NCBI GenBank assembly: GCA_022264855.1
Contig: JABYQU010000032.1
Location: 62,001-126,000, forward strand
Reading direction: 5' to 3'
Origin: Lenzites betulinus
Taxonomy: Eukaryota > Basidiomycota > Agaricomycetes > Polyporales > Polyporaceae
Length of the DNA stretch: 64,000 nt
The notes under the pieces were generated by a model. It saw only the letters and a list, made by a program, of their open reading frames with translations. It was not told the origin of the DNA and searched no databases. Of this stretch, positions 34,671 to 46,712 are shown in pieces (position 1 is the first letter of the stretch; each line of letters starts with the position of its first letter). The position numbers and the translations under genes were made by a program.

Positions 34671-35881
34671 ATGTCAGGTAGGTCATATACTAGGTGGCGT
34701 TTCCACGGTTGAAGACTGACCAACGTTTATGCAGGCCGTTGGCATGTCTTTGCCTCCTTGGCGGCGTTTGTGTACGCGATTTCTGCCATTCCAGGAGCAC
34801 AAGCTTCCTGTTACTTTGACCGGTACGTATCTTTTCGGGCTGGAAGAGTCTATGGGCGCTCCTGGAGGGCATTTCAGAAGCCCTCCAGGTGCTTCCGAGC
34901 GCATGTTGTGGTTGTGTACTTGATAGCACCGCCCCGTCGGATTGGTGTTAATCAGGACTCAAAGCTCAAAATATCTCGAAATGGCCGGGCATAACTTCAT
35001 CGCTCATGAGCTCTTCGTACGCGTCAGGCCTTAACCCATCTAGTATTGCACATGATGTCTATATGGGGTTGTGGATAAGATGAGGAGCAGCACGCGACAC
35101 ATTTGCAGCCTGTGTCGCTACTGGCATGTTGCGTAGACTGCCCTTGGGCTATACCACCTTCCAAGTCCTGTCTCTCCCCGGATTGATGGGTTTAATGCTT
35201 CAGTCATGCTTCCCTTGCCGGAGATTTCTGATAGTGCCAAGGCGCCGTCGCTGACACTTCCCTGCCTTCACAGATTCGGCGTGGAGCACTGCAGCACATT
35301 GTCCACCGGTGCACGTATAGCACTCGGCGTCTCTATCTGTATGTCACGCATACAATCTATCGTACGCATGTACCCGGCTGACTTTGTGCCCATCAGTTTT
35401 CGGTATAATCGTCTTCATAACCCTCCTGACCAGGATGCGTTCGCGGTCGCGGGCTAGGCAGTCAAACCTCGCTTATGTCGGGACGGGCCCCTCGACCGGA
35501 CCTGGGCAAGCCCCCCCAGGCTATCCTGGTCCTGGCCCTACAGGGTATCAGTATCCCGCACCGGGATACGCCCCCCAATACCCTCCCAACACGTACACAG
35601 GACAGAGCCCGTATGCTTCGGTCAGTGCAGCTGTCGTGATGTGGTACCGCAGATGAAGACTGACATCTGCTTCCCAGCCTAACCCGCCTCCCGGGAATCT
35701 ACCTGGCCAGTATGCTCCCCCGCCCGGCCCCCCTCCGGGTCAGCAAGGGTATGCGTCTCCTGCGGGCTCGCCACCCAACCAGGGTGCCTACGCTCCTCCC
35801 CCTGGCCCGCCGCCGTTCCAGGGAGGCCCGCCGCAGTATTTCCCTCCTGCTGGGCCTCCTCCGGTCACCGAGCAGAAGTAG
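34671..35881 (+). CDS. small single-pass membrane protein with Pro/Gly/Tyr-rich tail
   Basis: Five exons (34671-34677, 34735-34822, 35274-35338, 35397-35620, 35678-35881) join in frame to about 195 residues. The protein has a signal peptide (VFASLAAFVYAISAIPGAQA), a short luminal part with CYFDRFGVEHCSTLSTGA, a transmembrane helix (ALGVSIFFGIIVFITLL), a basic stop-transfer stretch MRSRSRARQ, and a long tail of PPG, YAPQYPP, PPGPPP and similar repeats. The layout (signal, small Cys-containing ectodomain, one helix, proline-rich cytosolic tail with PPxY-like sites) resembles fungal Rcr1-like or Shisa-like adaptors that recruit WW-domain proteins. A specific family is not proven. The 451-nt second intron is unusually long for this genome and could hide an alternative exon. 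Confidence 0.65.
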
Positions 35882-36283
35882 GCGGCATGCATGGGACGTG
35901 AATGATCCCCGAGATGCCGCGTCCAGTAGCTGTTCGCAACAATATACCTATGATATCGGACTTGAATGTATCGTACAGTTAGCTATGCATAACGTGTAGT
36001 GCGCACTGGATGTGTGCGGATTCTATGCTCGCAGTGACATCTGCGTTCGCGGTGGACGTCGAGCATGCATGGTGCAGCGCCGCCTTTGTTCCGCAGGCGT
36101 CTGAAGGGAAGAGACGTTTCAGGCTTTGAGCGTCGTTGACAACGACGGCGACGAATATTGCCGCGCGCGTGGCCCGCTTGCCCCATCAAATTCCCCTGTC
36201 CGCTCCCACCACCATCATCGTCCTCCTCGAGTCCTCGTCGTGCTCAGCACCCCCCTGCCGCCCTGCCGCCCTCTTCAACCTTA
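35882..36283. other. intergenic, upstream of the Msb1/Mug8 gene
   Basis: Spacer with the 3' end of the membrane-protein gene and the 5' region of the next gene. The end is pyrimidine-rich (CCCCCCTGCCGCCCTGCCGC), as in many fungal leaders. The open frame of the next gene extends up to 36158 but has no ATG before 36284. Confidence 0.35.
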
Positions 36284-39200
36284 ATGCCGAGCTTGTTCTC
36301 TCGTGCACGGACCACATCGACCCCCACAAAGAAGTCTGCATTTGACCACCTCCCCGCGCAGGACGAATTCGGCCGCATCAGTAGCAGAGGCTCTGGCCGA
36401 AACGCTGCTCAGCAACAGTCCGTCACCGCTAAGAAGGCGGGCAAAAAGGACGGCGGGAAGGGCTCCACAAAGGCACGAGCTCCCGGCGCCGCTGCAGACG
36501 ACGAGCAGCAAGACTTTGGCCCACCTGATGGTACCTTCCTGCCCCTGAGCCTCGAGCGGCCGCGGTACGAGTCCGTCGAGAGCCCCGTCCTGCAGGAGCA
36601 GCCCCCCGCACACGACTATGGGTATCTCTCGTACGGGCGGCATGTCATCCTGGGGCCCGAGGAGGTCGCGCGGCTCGTCGACGTGGTGGGTGAGGAGCTG
36701 GGCACACGCGGATTGACGACCCCCTTCATCTTCTCCACTCTCGCACTCGACGTCTCGGCCTCGTCGGTGAAGCGACTCATTCAAACGTTCCTCAACACCT
36801 GCTCGAAAGCTTCGGCGGAAGCAGATAGGCAATGGCGACAGGAGGCTCGCCTGGCGGGCCCGCAAGAGCTGGGCATGACACTGAGGTGGGGGTTGGCCAG
36901 GGTGGTGCGATGGGTCGGTGCGCACCAGGTTCGCGGGCTGGTCTCATACGACGCCTACGTAGAGTGGCGAGACTCTGAAGCTGGTGCGTGTCGCTGGCAC
37001 CCTCTCCGTGGTCGTCGTCTAACACCTCAGCAGTGCTGAACTACCCTGGACTACATTTCTCGGCATTTCTAGATCCCTTGGACCCCCTTCTGCGCTCGAT
37101 ACTGGTCGGGCTTTTCTCTTTACTGGCACGTTTCACCGCCCATTCTGCATCTTCCGGGCATACTCCTCCCACCTTGTCTCCGCTTTTCGGGCCTCTACTG
37201 TTTGGCCTCGGGCCATCAACGCTCAACTTCCACCATGCATACATGCACTATCTCCGCGCGGCAACCGCAACAGAACATTTGATTCTCGCCTTCATTCGGT
37301 GGCAGGACGCGAAAGCGAGCGCCTCGACGCCGGCACTCGGGGTTCCCACCCGTCTCAAGGCATGGATACAGGGCTACCCGGCGATGCTACCGACAATGGG
37401 AAAGAACGAGCGACCACAGCCGCGACGGGGCGCTCGCACTGTGCGCATCGTCAGCGTGCGGCGAAACGTACGTATGTACTCTCCGGATCTCGTGAAAACC
37501 GCAGCAGGGTGGGCGCAGCGGCCTCGAGGTGCTGTGTCGAGTGCAGGCGAGCGTGCGTTCGCAGGGTCGCGCGAATGGGAACGCATCGCGCCGCCGACGC
37601 TCAAACTCCCGCCTCGGTACTCTGATGCGTACAAGAAACGAATGGACATGCCTCCGACGTTCCACCCTGACACAGGCACGGTTTCTGCGGCATCGTCACC
37701 GCCGCCATCGTTGACATCATCAATATCTTCCGCATCTTCCGCCGGGTCAACGCTGTTTGACGAGAAGGAGCATGGTCTCATTGGCGGCGAAGACCGGTTC
37801 CGGAGCTTGACTGACCTTCGTTGGGGCCAGTTCGAGGCTTCGGGCTTCGGGAGTGTAGTAGCGGACGAGAAGAAACTGCAGTTCGACCTCACGGAGAGCG
37901 CACGAGCGGTGGGTCCACTGTTCCGCAAATCCATCACTGCCTCAAGAGATATAGATGCTGATCAATGTCTGTGTGACCGCAGGCCCGCGCCGCAAAGCGT
38001 GCAACTCTGAGTTGGCAGGACTTCTCGTCCTCGGGTTTCTCCCGCACAGACGCACATCTCAGTGCGACGCTGCAGTTCAGCGCTCCGGTTGCCAACCAGA
38101 TCAACTCGTGGCCGTCACAGTCGGCAGAAATGCACCGTAAATTGAAGAAGACGCAGAAGGCGCTGCCTCCATTCGGCTGGGACACTGAGCCCGTTCTGGG
38201 CGGCGAGGAAGTGATCGAGGAGGCGTTTGTGGATGTCTTTTGCGATCTGATCTACGGTGGTGGATGGATGGATGACGATCGACACGAGGAGACGGACCGG
38301 GAGTGCAACTGGGCGCTGGTGAGTGCGAATACCCCCTGGGGTATGTGCGATTATTCATCAAGCAACTTTTCTAGATCGAATTCAAGTCCCTCCCCATGGC
38401 ACGAACCACAATTTCAGGAACTGCGGATCCCCGTAGTTCCACCACACTCATTCTATTCGAAGAGTTCGTCCCAGCCGAGTATCGCCAACAGCTAGCGTCA
38501 ATCGGTCAGACCCGTCGTCGGCTACCATCGCTCTTCTCTGGAACTGCAAAGTCCAAGCAGTGGAAGCCCGCCCCGACGCTGAATGGTCGACCGTACGTCG
38601 TGGGTCACGTGCCGCATAGCCCAAGTTATCGCGAAGTCGAGTTCGAAGGCCTCTTGCGCTCGAACGGCAGCGCCACCAAGGTCATTTCTTTAAATCGTAG
38701 TCAGGAGGGCGCGCGGCCGGCACCGGTGCTCACATCCCCCAGCACCATCGCTACTCCTGGACACGAGATTGGGAACCCGCTCGCCAAAGCCACTAGCCCG
38801 GCTTCAGGCGTCCTCCCGATCCATACTGCCAGCCCACAATTCCTTACTCCCACGCGCAACGACTCGCCCGTACCGAGCCCCCGTGAAGACGGCGGGTCCC
38901 CGCTCTTCAAGAAGAGCTCTCGGTTCCGGCTGCCAACGGGTCTGCCAACGAGCCCTGCCCCGCCGCGGCGAGCCGGTCTCGCGCCGACGGAGTATGACCC
39001 GGTCGAATTCGACACCCGCCTCGCTAGCTTCGACGAGGATGATACAGGGAGAAAGAAGCACAACCGCCGACGGTCGAAGGACGACGCGTGGGTCGACATC
39101 CTCGTGGCGAACAACAGCCGCAGGATGGCGGGCCAGGATGCGGAGTTGCGGACTGCGTTGAAGGGCGGCCGCTCGGACCCGGAGCTCGCTAGTCAGGAGG

Positions 39201-40057
39201 TGTCCGAGGTGCTGGCTGCTGTGCGCGGTCACTTCTCGGACGACGACGACGACGGCATGGAGGCGGTCGGGGGGCCCAACGGCGAAGGTGATACGTCGAC
39301 ACTCCAGGATTCTGTGTTGGAGCACCCTCCAGAGAGCTCCGACCAGCACGGTGACGACGAGGACGAGGAGTCACTGCGAGCTACGCCTAGGAAGCGCATG
39401 GGCTACTTCGATCTCCATCCCGAACGCCGACCGCCCACTGTTGCTGACGACCCACGCGAACGCTTCGAGCGCCCCTCGTACGAGAGTGACACCTCGACCG
39501 AGAACCCGTACACCGCTGCTGCCGTCAAGAAGTCCCCTCGTCTCCTGACCGTCGCGGACCACTCTCCCTCGAGCAGATTATCTACCGGCTCGGAGTACGA
39601 GTCGGACCCGGAGCCCATCCACATCGGGTCGCAAACCATCCCACGAGACATCAGCAAGTCGCCCTCTAACAGGCAGCTCCCCACTTCCCCTCCCACCAAG
39701 GATGACGATACCCCTGCGCCTCCGCCGAAGCCCTCGGCGAGCAAGACCGCGACCCTCATCGAGATGTATCGTGAGCGCGAGCGCACCAATTCCTCGAGCC
39801 CCATCCCCTCCTCCCGCCTTCCCGTCCGCCAGGCTTCCCTCCAGACGGCGCGTCAGAACGGGAAGGAGCGCTCCACCTCCCCCCTCCCCTCCACCCCAGA
39901 GCCGCCCGTCCCCGCCGACATCCCGGAGATCGTGGAACCCGAGCCCTCAGACGACAAGGTGAGCGACGAAGATGTTCAGATTGAAGTTCCCTCCACCTAC
40001 GTCCATGGCGCACCCCTTTACAACGTGATGGAGGAACCGGAGGAAGAGGAAGCTTAG
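36284..40057 (+). CDS. Msb1/Mug8-domain polarity protein
   Basis: About 1,200 residues from four exons, with junctions near 36985/37034, 37911/37982 and 38319/38375. The first two thirds carry the fungal Msb1/Mug8 domain, a RhoGAP-like fold: EELGTRGLTTPFIFSTLALD, LRWGLARVVRWVG, LFSLLARFTAHSASSGHTPP, TLSPLFGPLLFGLG, EHLILAFIRWQDA and the basic block RRGARTVRIVSVRRNVRMYS, followed by PDLVKTAA. In yeasts Msb1 acts in Cdc42/Rho1-dependent bud growth and cell-wall signalling, and Mug8 is the fission-yeast relative. The last third is low-complexity: acidic stretches (DDDDDGMEA), many SP/TP sites and Pro-rich segments, probably disordered and phosphorylated. Its last residues are MEEPEEEEA. Confidence 0.85.
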
Positions 40058-41175
40058 TTCGAAGCTTCCCCGGGACGGTTTCTCCGTCGCGCGCTCGCAT
40101 TTCGCGGCCTTGCCCTCCTCCCCACCCCTTCCGTTTCCCCCTCCGTGGGCTCGCTCTGAAACCTCGTATTCAGCACCTATGAACGCGGTCGCCCGGCTCT
40201 CGCCCCCACCTGCCCCCGCCACCGGCCCCTCCGCGCGGATATGCAACGCGCCGGCCCGTCGCCCCCCCTGCCCCTGCCTCCTGCCCCCGCTCGCCGCCCC
40301 GTCCCTCTGGCGGTCCGGCCCCCCTACATCCCATTCCGCCTGCAATCGCCTGACATTTTTTACTGCTGTCACATAGTATCCCGCCCGTTCCTTCACGACG
40401 ATACCACGGGACCCGCACGGGCCCGGCTAACTTACTCGTTCATTCCGCACCCCGCGCCCCCGTCCCGGTTCCTGCTCCTGCTGCCCCACTCTCGTCCCCA
40501 TGTCCCGTGTCCGGCGTTTGGTGTTCGGTGTTTGGTGTTCTGTTGTTCACTGGAAACTGGCGCGGCGCGCGACCGCCCCGCCCCGTGCGTGCGTGCGCGT
40601 CTGCGTCCGCTCCGCTGCCCCACCCGCAATATACGTATGTTCTCCGTCATGTTGTGCCCCGTCGAATGATCTACATATGTTCTACCCTGCACATGCAGCC
40701 CCGGCTCGCGCGCGCGCGCGCTCTTCCTCCCCTCTTTGCATGCACGCGCACGTCTGGTCGACGGCGCGCTGGACCCTGGTAACTATATTTACGTCTTACA
40801 TCGCGCTCGCTCGTATATTAGGATGTCAATGCACCTCCGGATCCGCACGGAGCCCGACTTCCCCTTGCCTCCTTGACGGCCCCGTTGGCAATTTGCGATC
40901 GCTAGGCTTGAACCGGTACTGTGTGCTGGCGCCGAGGAAAATGCACACGTCGGGACGGGGCGCGGAGCAACTCCCGTTGTGATACAGCGGAAGGCGGACT
41001 ATTATCATACAGCAATTACAGAGGCAGAGACGGGTACTCATTACAGTGCGAACGGTGCAAAAGCCGACAAAAAACACGGACACTAGGACAGGGACGACGA
41101 GCACGACAGCAAAACAGGACGGATGGTATACGGCGCGCCACTCAGAGCGGCACCTGCCCACAGTCCGCGAACGCC
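40058..41175. other. intergenic between convergent Msb1/Mug8 gene and OPT B
   Basis: Pyrimidine-rich 3' flank (CCCC and CCTCC runs, a CGCGCGCGCG run near 40710). No gene supported. Confidence 0.4.
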
Positions 41176-44086
41176 TCACCACGTCGCCGGGCTGTCGAGA
41201 ATAAAACACACCAGAAGTCAATACGCCGTACACACGTAAGATACGGATGGTTGGGAGGGACGCACCCGAACGTCTGGCCGGGGGGCATGACGGAGAGCGG
41301 CGTGCCCGCGCCCTGCGGCCCGAAGTCGGCGGTGTTCGTCGACACGGTGTTCCCCCACCACTTGAGGATGTTGTTCTGTCCGATCGTGCCGTTCTTCGGG
41401 TACTGCAGCGCGAAGTAGACCACGATGATCGACACGGCGACGCCCGAGTCAAGACCTGCGGACAGGATATCTGCAAGCACGCGCATGTGAGTATTCCGAC
41501 ATAGCGTATGCTCCGGAGGAAGACGGCGGGAAATACGCACAGTTGTACTTGGTCCACCACGAGAAATGACGGCGGCGGATAACGTAGTTGAAGATGAAGC
41601 CGACGATCGCCCAGGGCACGTAGTTGAGCGCGGACGCGGGCGGGATGTAGCTCGTGCCGTTGAAGATGACGGGGAAGTTCACGTAGCGGAGGATCGAGTT
41701 CGGCCAGCGCAGCGCGACGAGGTACGCGACGAGCGGGCACGCCGCGCCGACGAGGAAGAAGAAGAGCAGGCCGTAGTAGATCTGGCCCTGCGAGAACTGC
41801 CGCTGCGGCCCGATGACGCCCCAGATGATCGACGCCGTCCCGAACACCTCTGTGGAGGGGCAGATGAAGCCGTCCGGCTGCGCGGGGTCGCACATGCCCT
41901 TGATGTTCGTGAACATCCACGCTTGCACGCCGAGCTGCACGGTGCCGGCGATGACCGCTGCGAGAACTTGGGCCCAGAACATGACGCGGGGACTGAGCGG
42001 AGGTAAGCATGCGGTGGGATCGAGGGCTAGACATGCACGTACGGGATTTTCATGTAGTGTCCGAGTTTGAAGTCGGACGTGAACTGGAGGGCTTGGGCCA
42101 TGGTGATGTAGCCGTAGGTCTTGAACATCATCATCGCGACGGGCTTGCCGGGCAGCGCGTAGCCGATAATGAGCTCCGTAATAACGCTGCAGTTCGATTA
42201 GTAGGAGCGTCTAATGGAAAGAGACAACATGTGCGTACTTCAGGCCGACCTGCTGGTTGGTGATAGCTTGAATCATGCCGACCGGGATGGTGTACACGAA
42301 GGCTGAAACGACGATGAGCCACAAAATAGCTTCGGTGGGCAAGGAGTAAAAATGTACCGATGATCAGAGCTAGGACCAGTGCCCACACCGGCATCTGGGT
42401 CTTCCACACCTCGATGGAGATAACACTGAATACGAACATGATCACGAAGATGATGGAGTACCACCACTCCGGCACCTGCGGGTACTTGGACATAAGCCGT
42501 GCATGTACGTCCGGCTGCTCCGAGAGCGAACGGCGACTCTGAATCCAGATCTGCTTGCGGAAGAACAGGATGGTGTGCATGATCGTCGCCGTAATGGACG
42601 CAAACGAAAGCCCATACGTCATCGCGAACGTCGTCGACAGGAAGAGCGGCGAGTACTGCTCGTACAACCGAATATCGAGCGTAGACTCAGGCGTGAGGAT
42701 GCGCGTGACGTCGTACTCCTGGCCCGTGTTGTCGTAGGACGTGCGCGTCGAGATCGGCATGAACTTCGAGTACCACGTGTTGGTGTAGTACAGGATCGGG
42801 GTGAGGATCCAGAAGAAGAACACGAAGCCGACCGCGACGTTCGCAGACGCCCACCAGGGCGAGGCGAGCGGGGACCCGATGTACGTGATCTGCGACCAGT
42901 CGAAGGTAATGAGGGACATCCCGAGGCCGTTGTAGTATCCGAACAGCTGGTTGACGACGACGTTCTTCGGCGCGATCCAGCAGACCCAGGTGAAGTAGCT
43001 GAGCGCCTGGAAGATGTAGCCCGGGAAGAAGTACCAGAAGAAGGACCCGAGGAAGACGTAGAGGAAGAACCACTCGCGGGAGATACCGCCGCGGTTTCCA
43101 ATGCCGGCATAGTGCTGCGAGTGCAGGGTGTTGAACAGTGCGCAGGTGACGAGATTCGTCGGCCAGATCATGGACGGCGGCGCCACGAGGAACCGACGGG
43201 CAATGCCACCGATGGAGAACCCAATCTGCGCAGGATGTTAGGCGCACGTATCACGATTTGAACAATTTGATTGACTTACCAGCTGTGTAGACATCACAAC
43301 CATCCACTGGTATGAAAAGTTGTATATCTGATTGTAGTACACGCGCTGGACTGCGACAATGTCCGTCTGCACACGTGGTCAGTTACCATCGAGAGTGCTA
43401 TCAAGGGTTGTACGTACGGCATAGGCAGACTGGTATCCCACATTGGCCATGATCGTAACAAGGACGTGCTCCTTGACAGTGAAGGGTCCGGGGTTGACTG
43501 AAATGCCGAAGATCTTCACATTTGGCAATGCGTATGCCCACAGACGACCAAGCGGGTAAGAGAGCAGCTGTGCCACAATCTAAGGTTCAAAGAGGGATAT
43601 CAGAGGGTGGCACTTCAACAGGCAGCGAGCATAGCGGGGCTTACCCCGGTGACGGTGACCGACGGATACCGGAAGAAGAAGAACTGGTTCATGCCGGGAA
43701 GGATGATGGACCAGATGATACCGATGACCCACGCGCGCATGGTGTTGCAGGGCATCTCCGGGTCGTCCGTGTTGGCGACCGCAGAACGGACCTCGGGGTA
43801 TGGTGAGTCGTCATCTATGCCCGTTGCTGGTCAGCATACCGCGCACAAAGTGAGCAAAGGCCGGCATACCGAGCAGGACAGCTTCGGGATCGATGTTGGG
43901 ATCATCGAAGCCGGGCTCGAAGGGCACCACGACCGGGTGGTCGACTGTGATGTTGAGTGAGCAAGTGGTGGGCGAGACGGGGCCACTGCAGAAAGATGCG
44001 TACGGGTCTTCTCGTCCCCAGCAAGCTTCTCCTCGAGCGAGCCGGCCGAATGTCTGTCCTCGGCGGCGTAGGTAGCGGGAGGCATG
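41176..44086 (-). CDS. OPT family oligopeptide transporter (copy B)
   Basis: Intact paralogue of copy A, about 770 residues in roughly eleven exons. It starts at the ATG at 44084-44086 ([20 protein letters not shown]). Downstream are [69 protein letters not shown] and [20 protein letters not shown]. The last short exon gives PATW before the TGA at 41176-41178, matching the PETW end of copy A. Around 14 hydrophobic segments are expected for the family. It should import peptides or peptide-like metal complexes with protons. The intron positions match copy A, so the two arose by gene duplication. They now lie in convergent orientation 12.9 kb apart, stop to stop, and divergence at the N-terminus shows the duplication is not recent. 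Confidence 0.92.
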
Positions 44087-46712
44087 ATGGATGCTAAAAG
44101 CTGGGGGATCAAGAACACGATGAGCGGGGTGCGCACAGATTAAATAGCTGGTGCGGCGGCAGGCAGCGCCGAGGGGGGACAGGTGGCTGTCAGAGAGGAT
44201 CAGTGCTCCCGCTTCGCCGTTCCTGCACACTATCTCCCCAGCCCCGGCGTGAGATCGGGCGTCAGAAGCAGGGGGAGCATGTGCAGGCTGCTCCAGCGCA
44301 CTCGCCGTCCTTCTTAGTGCGGCGTTTGCGTTGCTAAAATAGCAGCCGTCTTTGGCCACCTGCCCCGGCCCTACGCGGCTGCGAAGCTCCCGGTCGGGGA
44401 AGCTGCACCCACACGATCCACACACCCGCCGCAGGCAGAGAACGGAGAACCGCCTTCCGCGAACGTCGATGCTCGCGCGCGCAACGACAGGAGGCGCGAG
44501 GAGGGAGCCTGACGCCGCCCCACCGTGGCTGCCACCGCGCTCGCCGGCCCCAGCCGGAACCAGTGAGCGCGATCTCCGCGGTTCTCGCGGCATCTGCCTC
44601 TTGCGCCGGGGCTTTTCATATGCCCACCGCCTGCAGAAGCAGGGAGCGCACACAGTAAACGGGTTCTAAACATACCTGCAGGTAGCCCGGGCCTATCGTC
44701 GGCATATGAGCCGCTTGGAAGGCTCCTTCCGGATCCATGGCGAACCGCGACATTGATGGTCACCCCGGAAGCCTGCGCACGGCTTCGCTCTCGTGCAGAG
44801 CGCGACTCGCCGAGCCCGCGTCTGCGTATCTGTAGCCACGGTGGGAGGGGCGGGAGAGATCACGATGAAGCAGGCGCAAAGTTAGGTTCTGTGGTTTTGA
44901 GAGCGCGCAGGCTGGAGACCGACATCCATCACCTGTGGCTCAGGCACGCCTGCTAGGACGGGCCTCGGCTCTCCGGCATGCCCTTAGTGGCTTACGCGAT
45001 CTCGACGTCTGCCATTCGCCGGTCGTTCGTAGAAAAGGGCTTGGGCTTGTCCAAGCAGTGCCTGGGCAGGGGCGGTGTGCAAGGATCGAACACCGCACTG
45101 GCTATCGAGTCCGAACCTGCCTGACGAAGGCGAGCTGAACGCCTGTCCGGCGGAATCACGAGCCGATGTGTATCTCAGAAATAGTGTTTCCAGCGCTGGG
45201 TGTTGAGTGCTGATACTATGTTGACGTGATGCTGGATAGATACGGTTGGCAGTACGTGATAGACTGTGCAGTACTGTTACGTACTCGTGCGAGCACTATC
45301 GCTCCGAGTGCTAGATATGCCGCGAAGACCTCCGAACGGAGGAGCTGCGAGATATGGCTCGCCACGCAGCCGTCTAACCTTGAGTGAATGGAGAGGATAT
45401 CAGCGCCACCAAAAATGATCCTCAGCGTCATCGCGGCGGACCACATGGTGTACGGCCGGACGTGGCATGTCATTGTCCGATGCCATGTCCAAGTCGCTCC
45501 TTGGGTATTTGTACCGTGGCTTGAAACGCGTTTGGTGGCCGGGCGGAGGCCGGATTTCAAAGATGAGAGACTATTCCAAGCACTTTGTGCGGCTTTCGTG
45601 TAGGTAAGCCGCGAGCTCGAGAGCGGGGCCCGACCGAGAGCAAGCGAACGGACGAGCAGCCCCAGCCCGGAAACCCAGGTAGTCTCCGTCGAAATCCACG
45701 GCCGTCACACCCAGGTCCGACGTCGGACCGCCACAGTAGCGCTCAAAATTCCGTTGCGTCAGGTGTAGAGGGAGCGCTCCGAGCCCAGAATAGACGCATG
45801 ACAGAGGTGGGATTGAGTATTGATCTCGAAAGTCAATGTAGTGCCACAACGCATGGGGCCATGGGAAGGTCGATAGCATGGATGACAGCGTGACACAGGG
45901 TGCAGACCAGCCATGGCTGCGGATGTGGGGTCTTGAGCGACTGCGGGCGAAGTCCTCGAGGATGTGGATATCGGAATTCGGTTGACAAGCTTTGCCAGGA
46001 GGACTGAACCCAGTGGAGCGACGAAGATTTTCAGGCGCCAGACAGTAGCGGGCTACCGGTAGATTCAAGGCAAGTGAACCGAGTCTTGACAAGCACAGAA
46101 AGACCAATGAGAGCGTATTGAGACCACGCTAGCAAGATTCGTCCTGACATAGGTATGCTCCCCGATGGCGCGTAACTTAAACGACAAGCTCAATAGTTTG
46201 GCCTCGGGTGGGGTACGAGTTCCTGTACTGTTTCTGTATGGTGGGCTTCAAGATGTCGTTGAAGCGCTACAATGAGTGCGGAAAAATGATCATCTAACAA
46301 GCGAGAAATACCTGATTTCTTCTACTCTGACTGCACACACGCTTCAAAGGCAAACATGATTCAGGTCTATGCTTTTTAGAGCGCAGGATGCCAAGAAGTA
46401 GCGCATACAAGAAGCAGAGGTGCACCACTGAAGTATGGTGGGGATGGATGTAGAAGAGCACAACGTTACCATTAGAATCTAATGGTGACCATAGCTTTCG
46501 GAGCCTCAAATTGGACGCGATCATGTGACTCGTTAGTGAGTAAACAACCCGTGGGAATATTGCTACCACGCAAATCATCCAGTCTGAGTTTCGCCAACGG
46601 TATCCCAGCCTATCCCAGCCCTCCGTGTCCTTGTTCCGCATCTCGAAGGTTGCAGATTGACCTCTTTCTTGGCTTGTACTTCTCAGCGTATATTCAACCT
46701 TGGATTCACACA
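44087..46712. other. 2.6 kb intergenic between divergent OPT B and AT-hook gene
   Basis: Holds the OPT B promoter (a TTAAATAG element lies just upstream at about 44139) and the AT-hook promoter. A 178-codon minus-strand open frame (45571-46107) has no ATG near its start and no recognised similarity. No gene supported. Confidence 0.35.

Noticed and set aside
45571..46107. 178-codon minus-strand open frame in the OPT B/AT-hook spacer
   Set aside because: Some stretches look protein-like, but there is no ATG near the start, no recognised family and no flanking exons. Left as intergenic.
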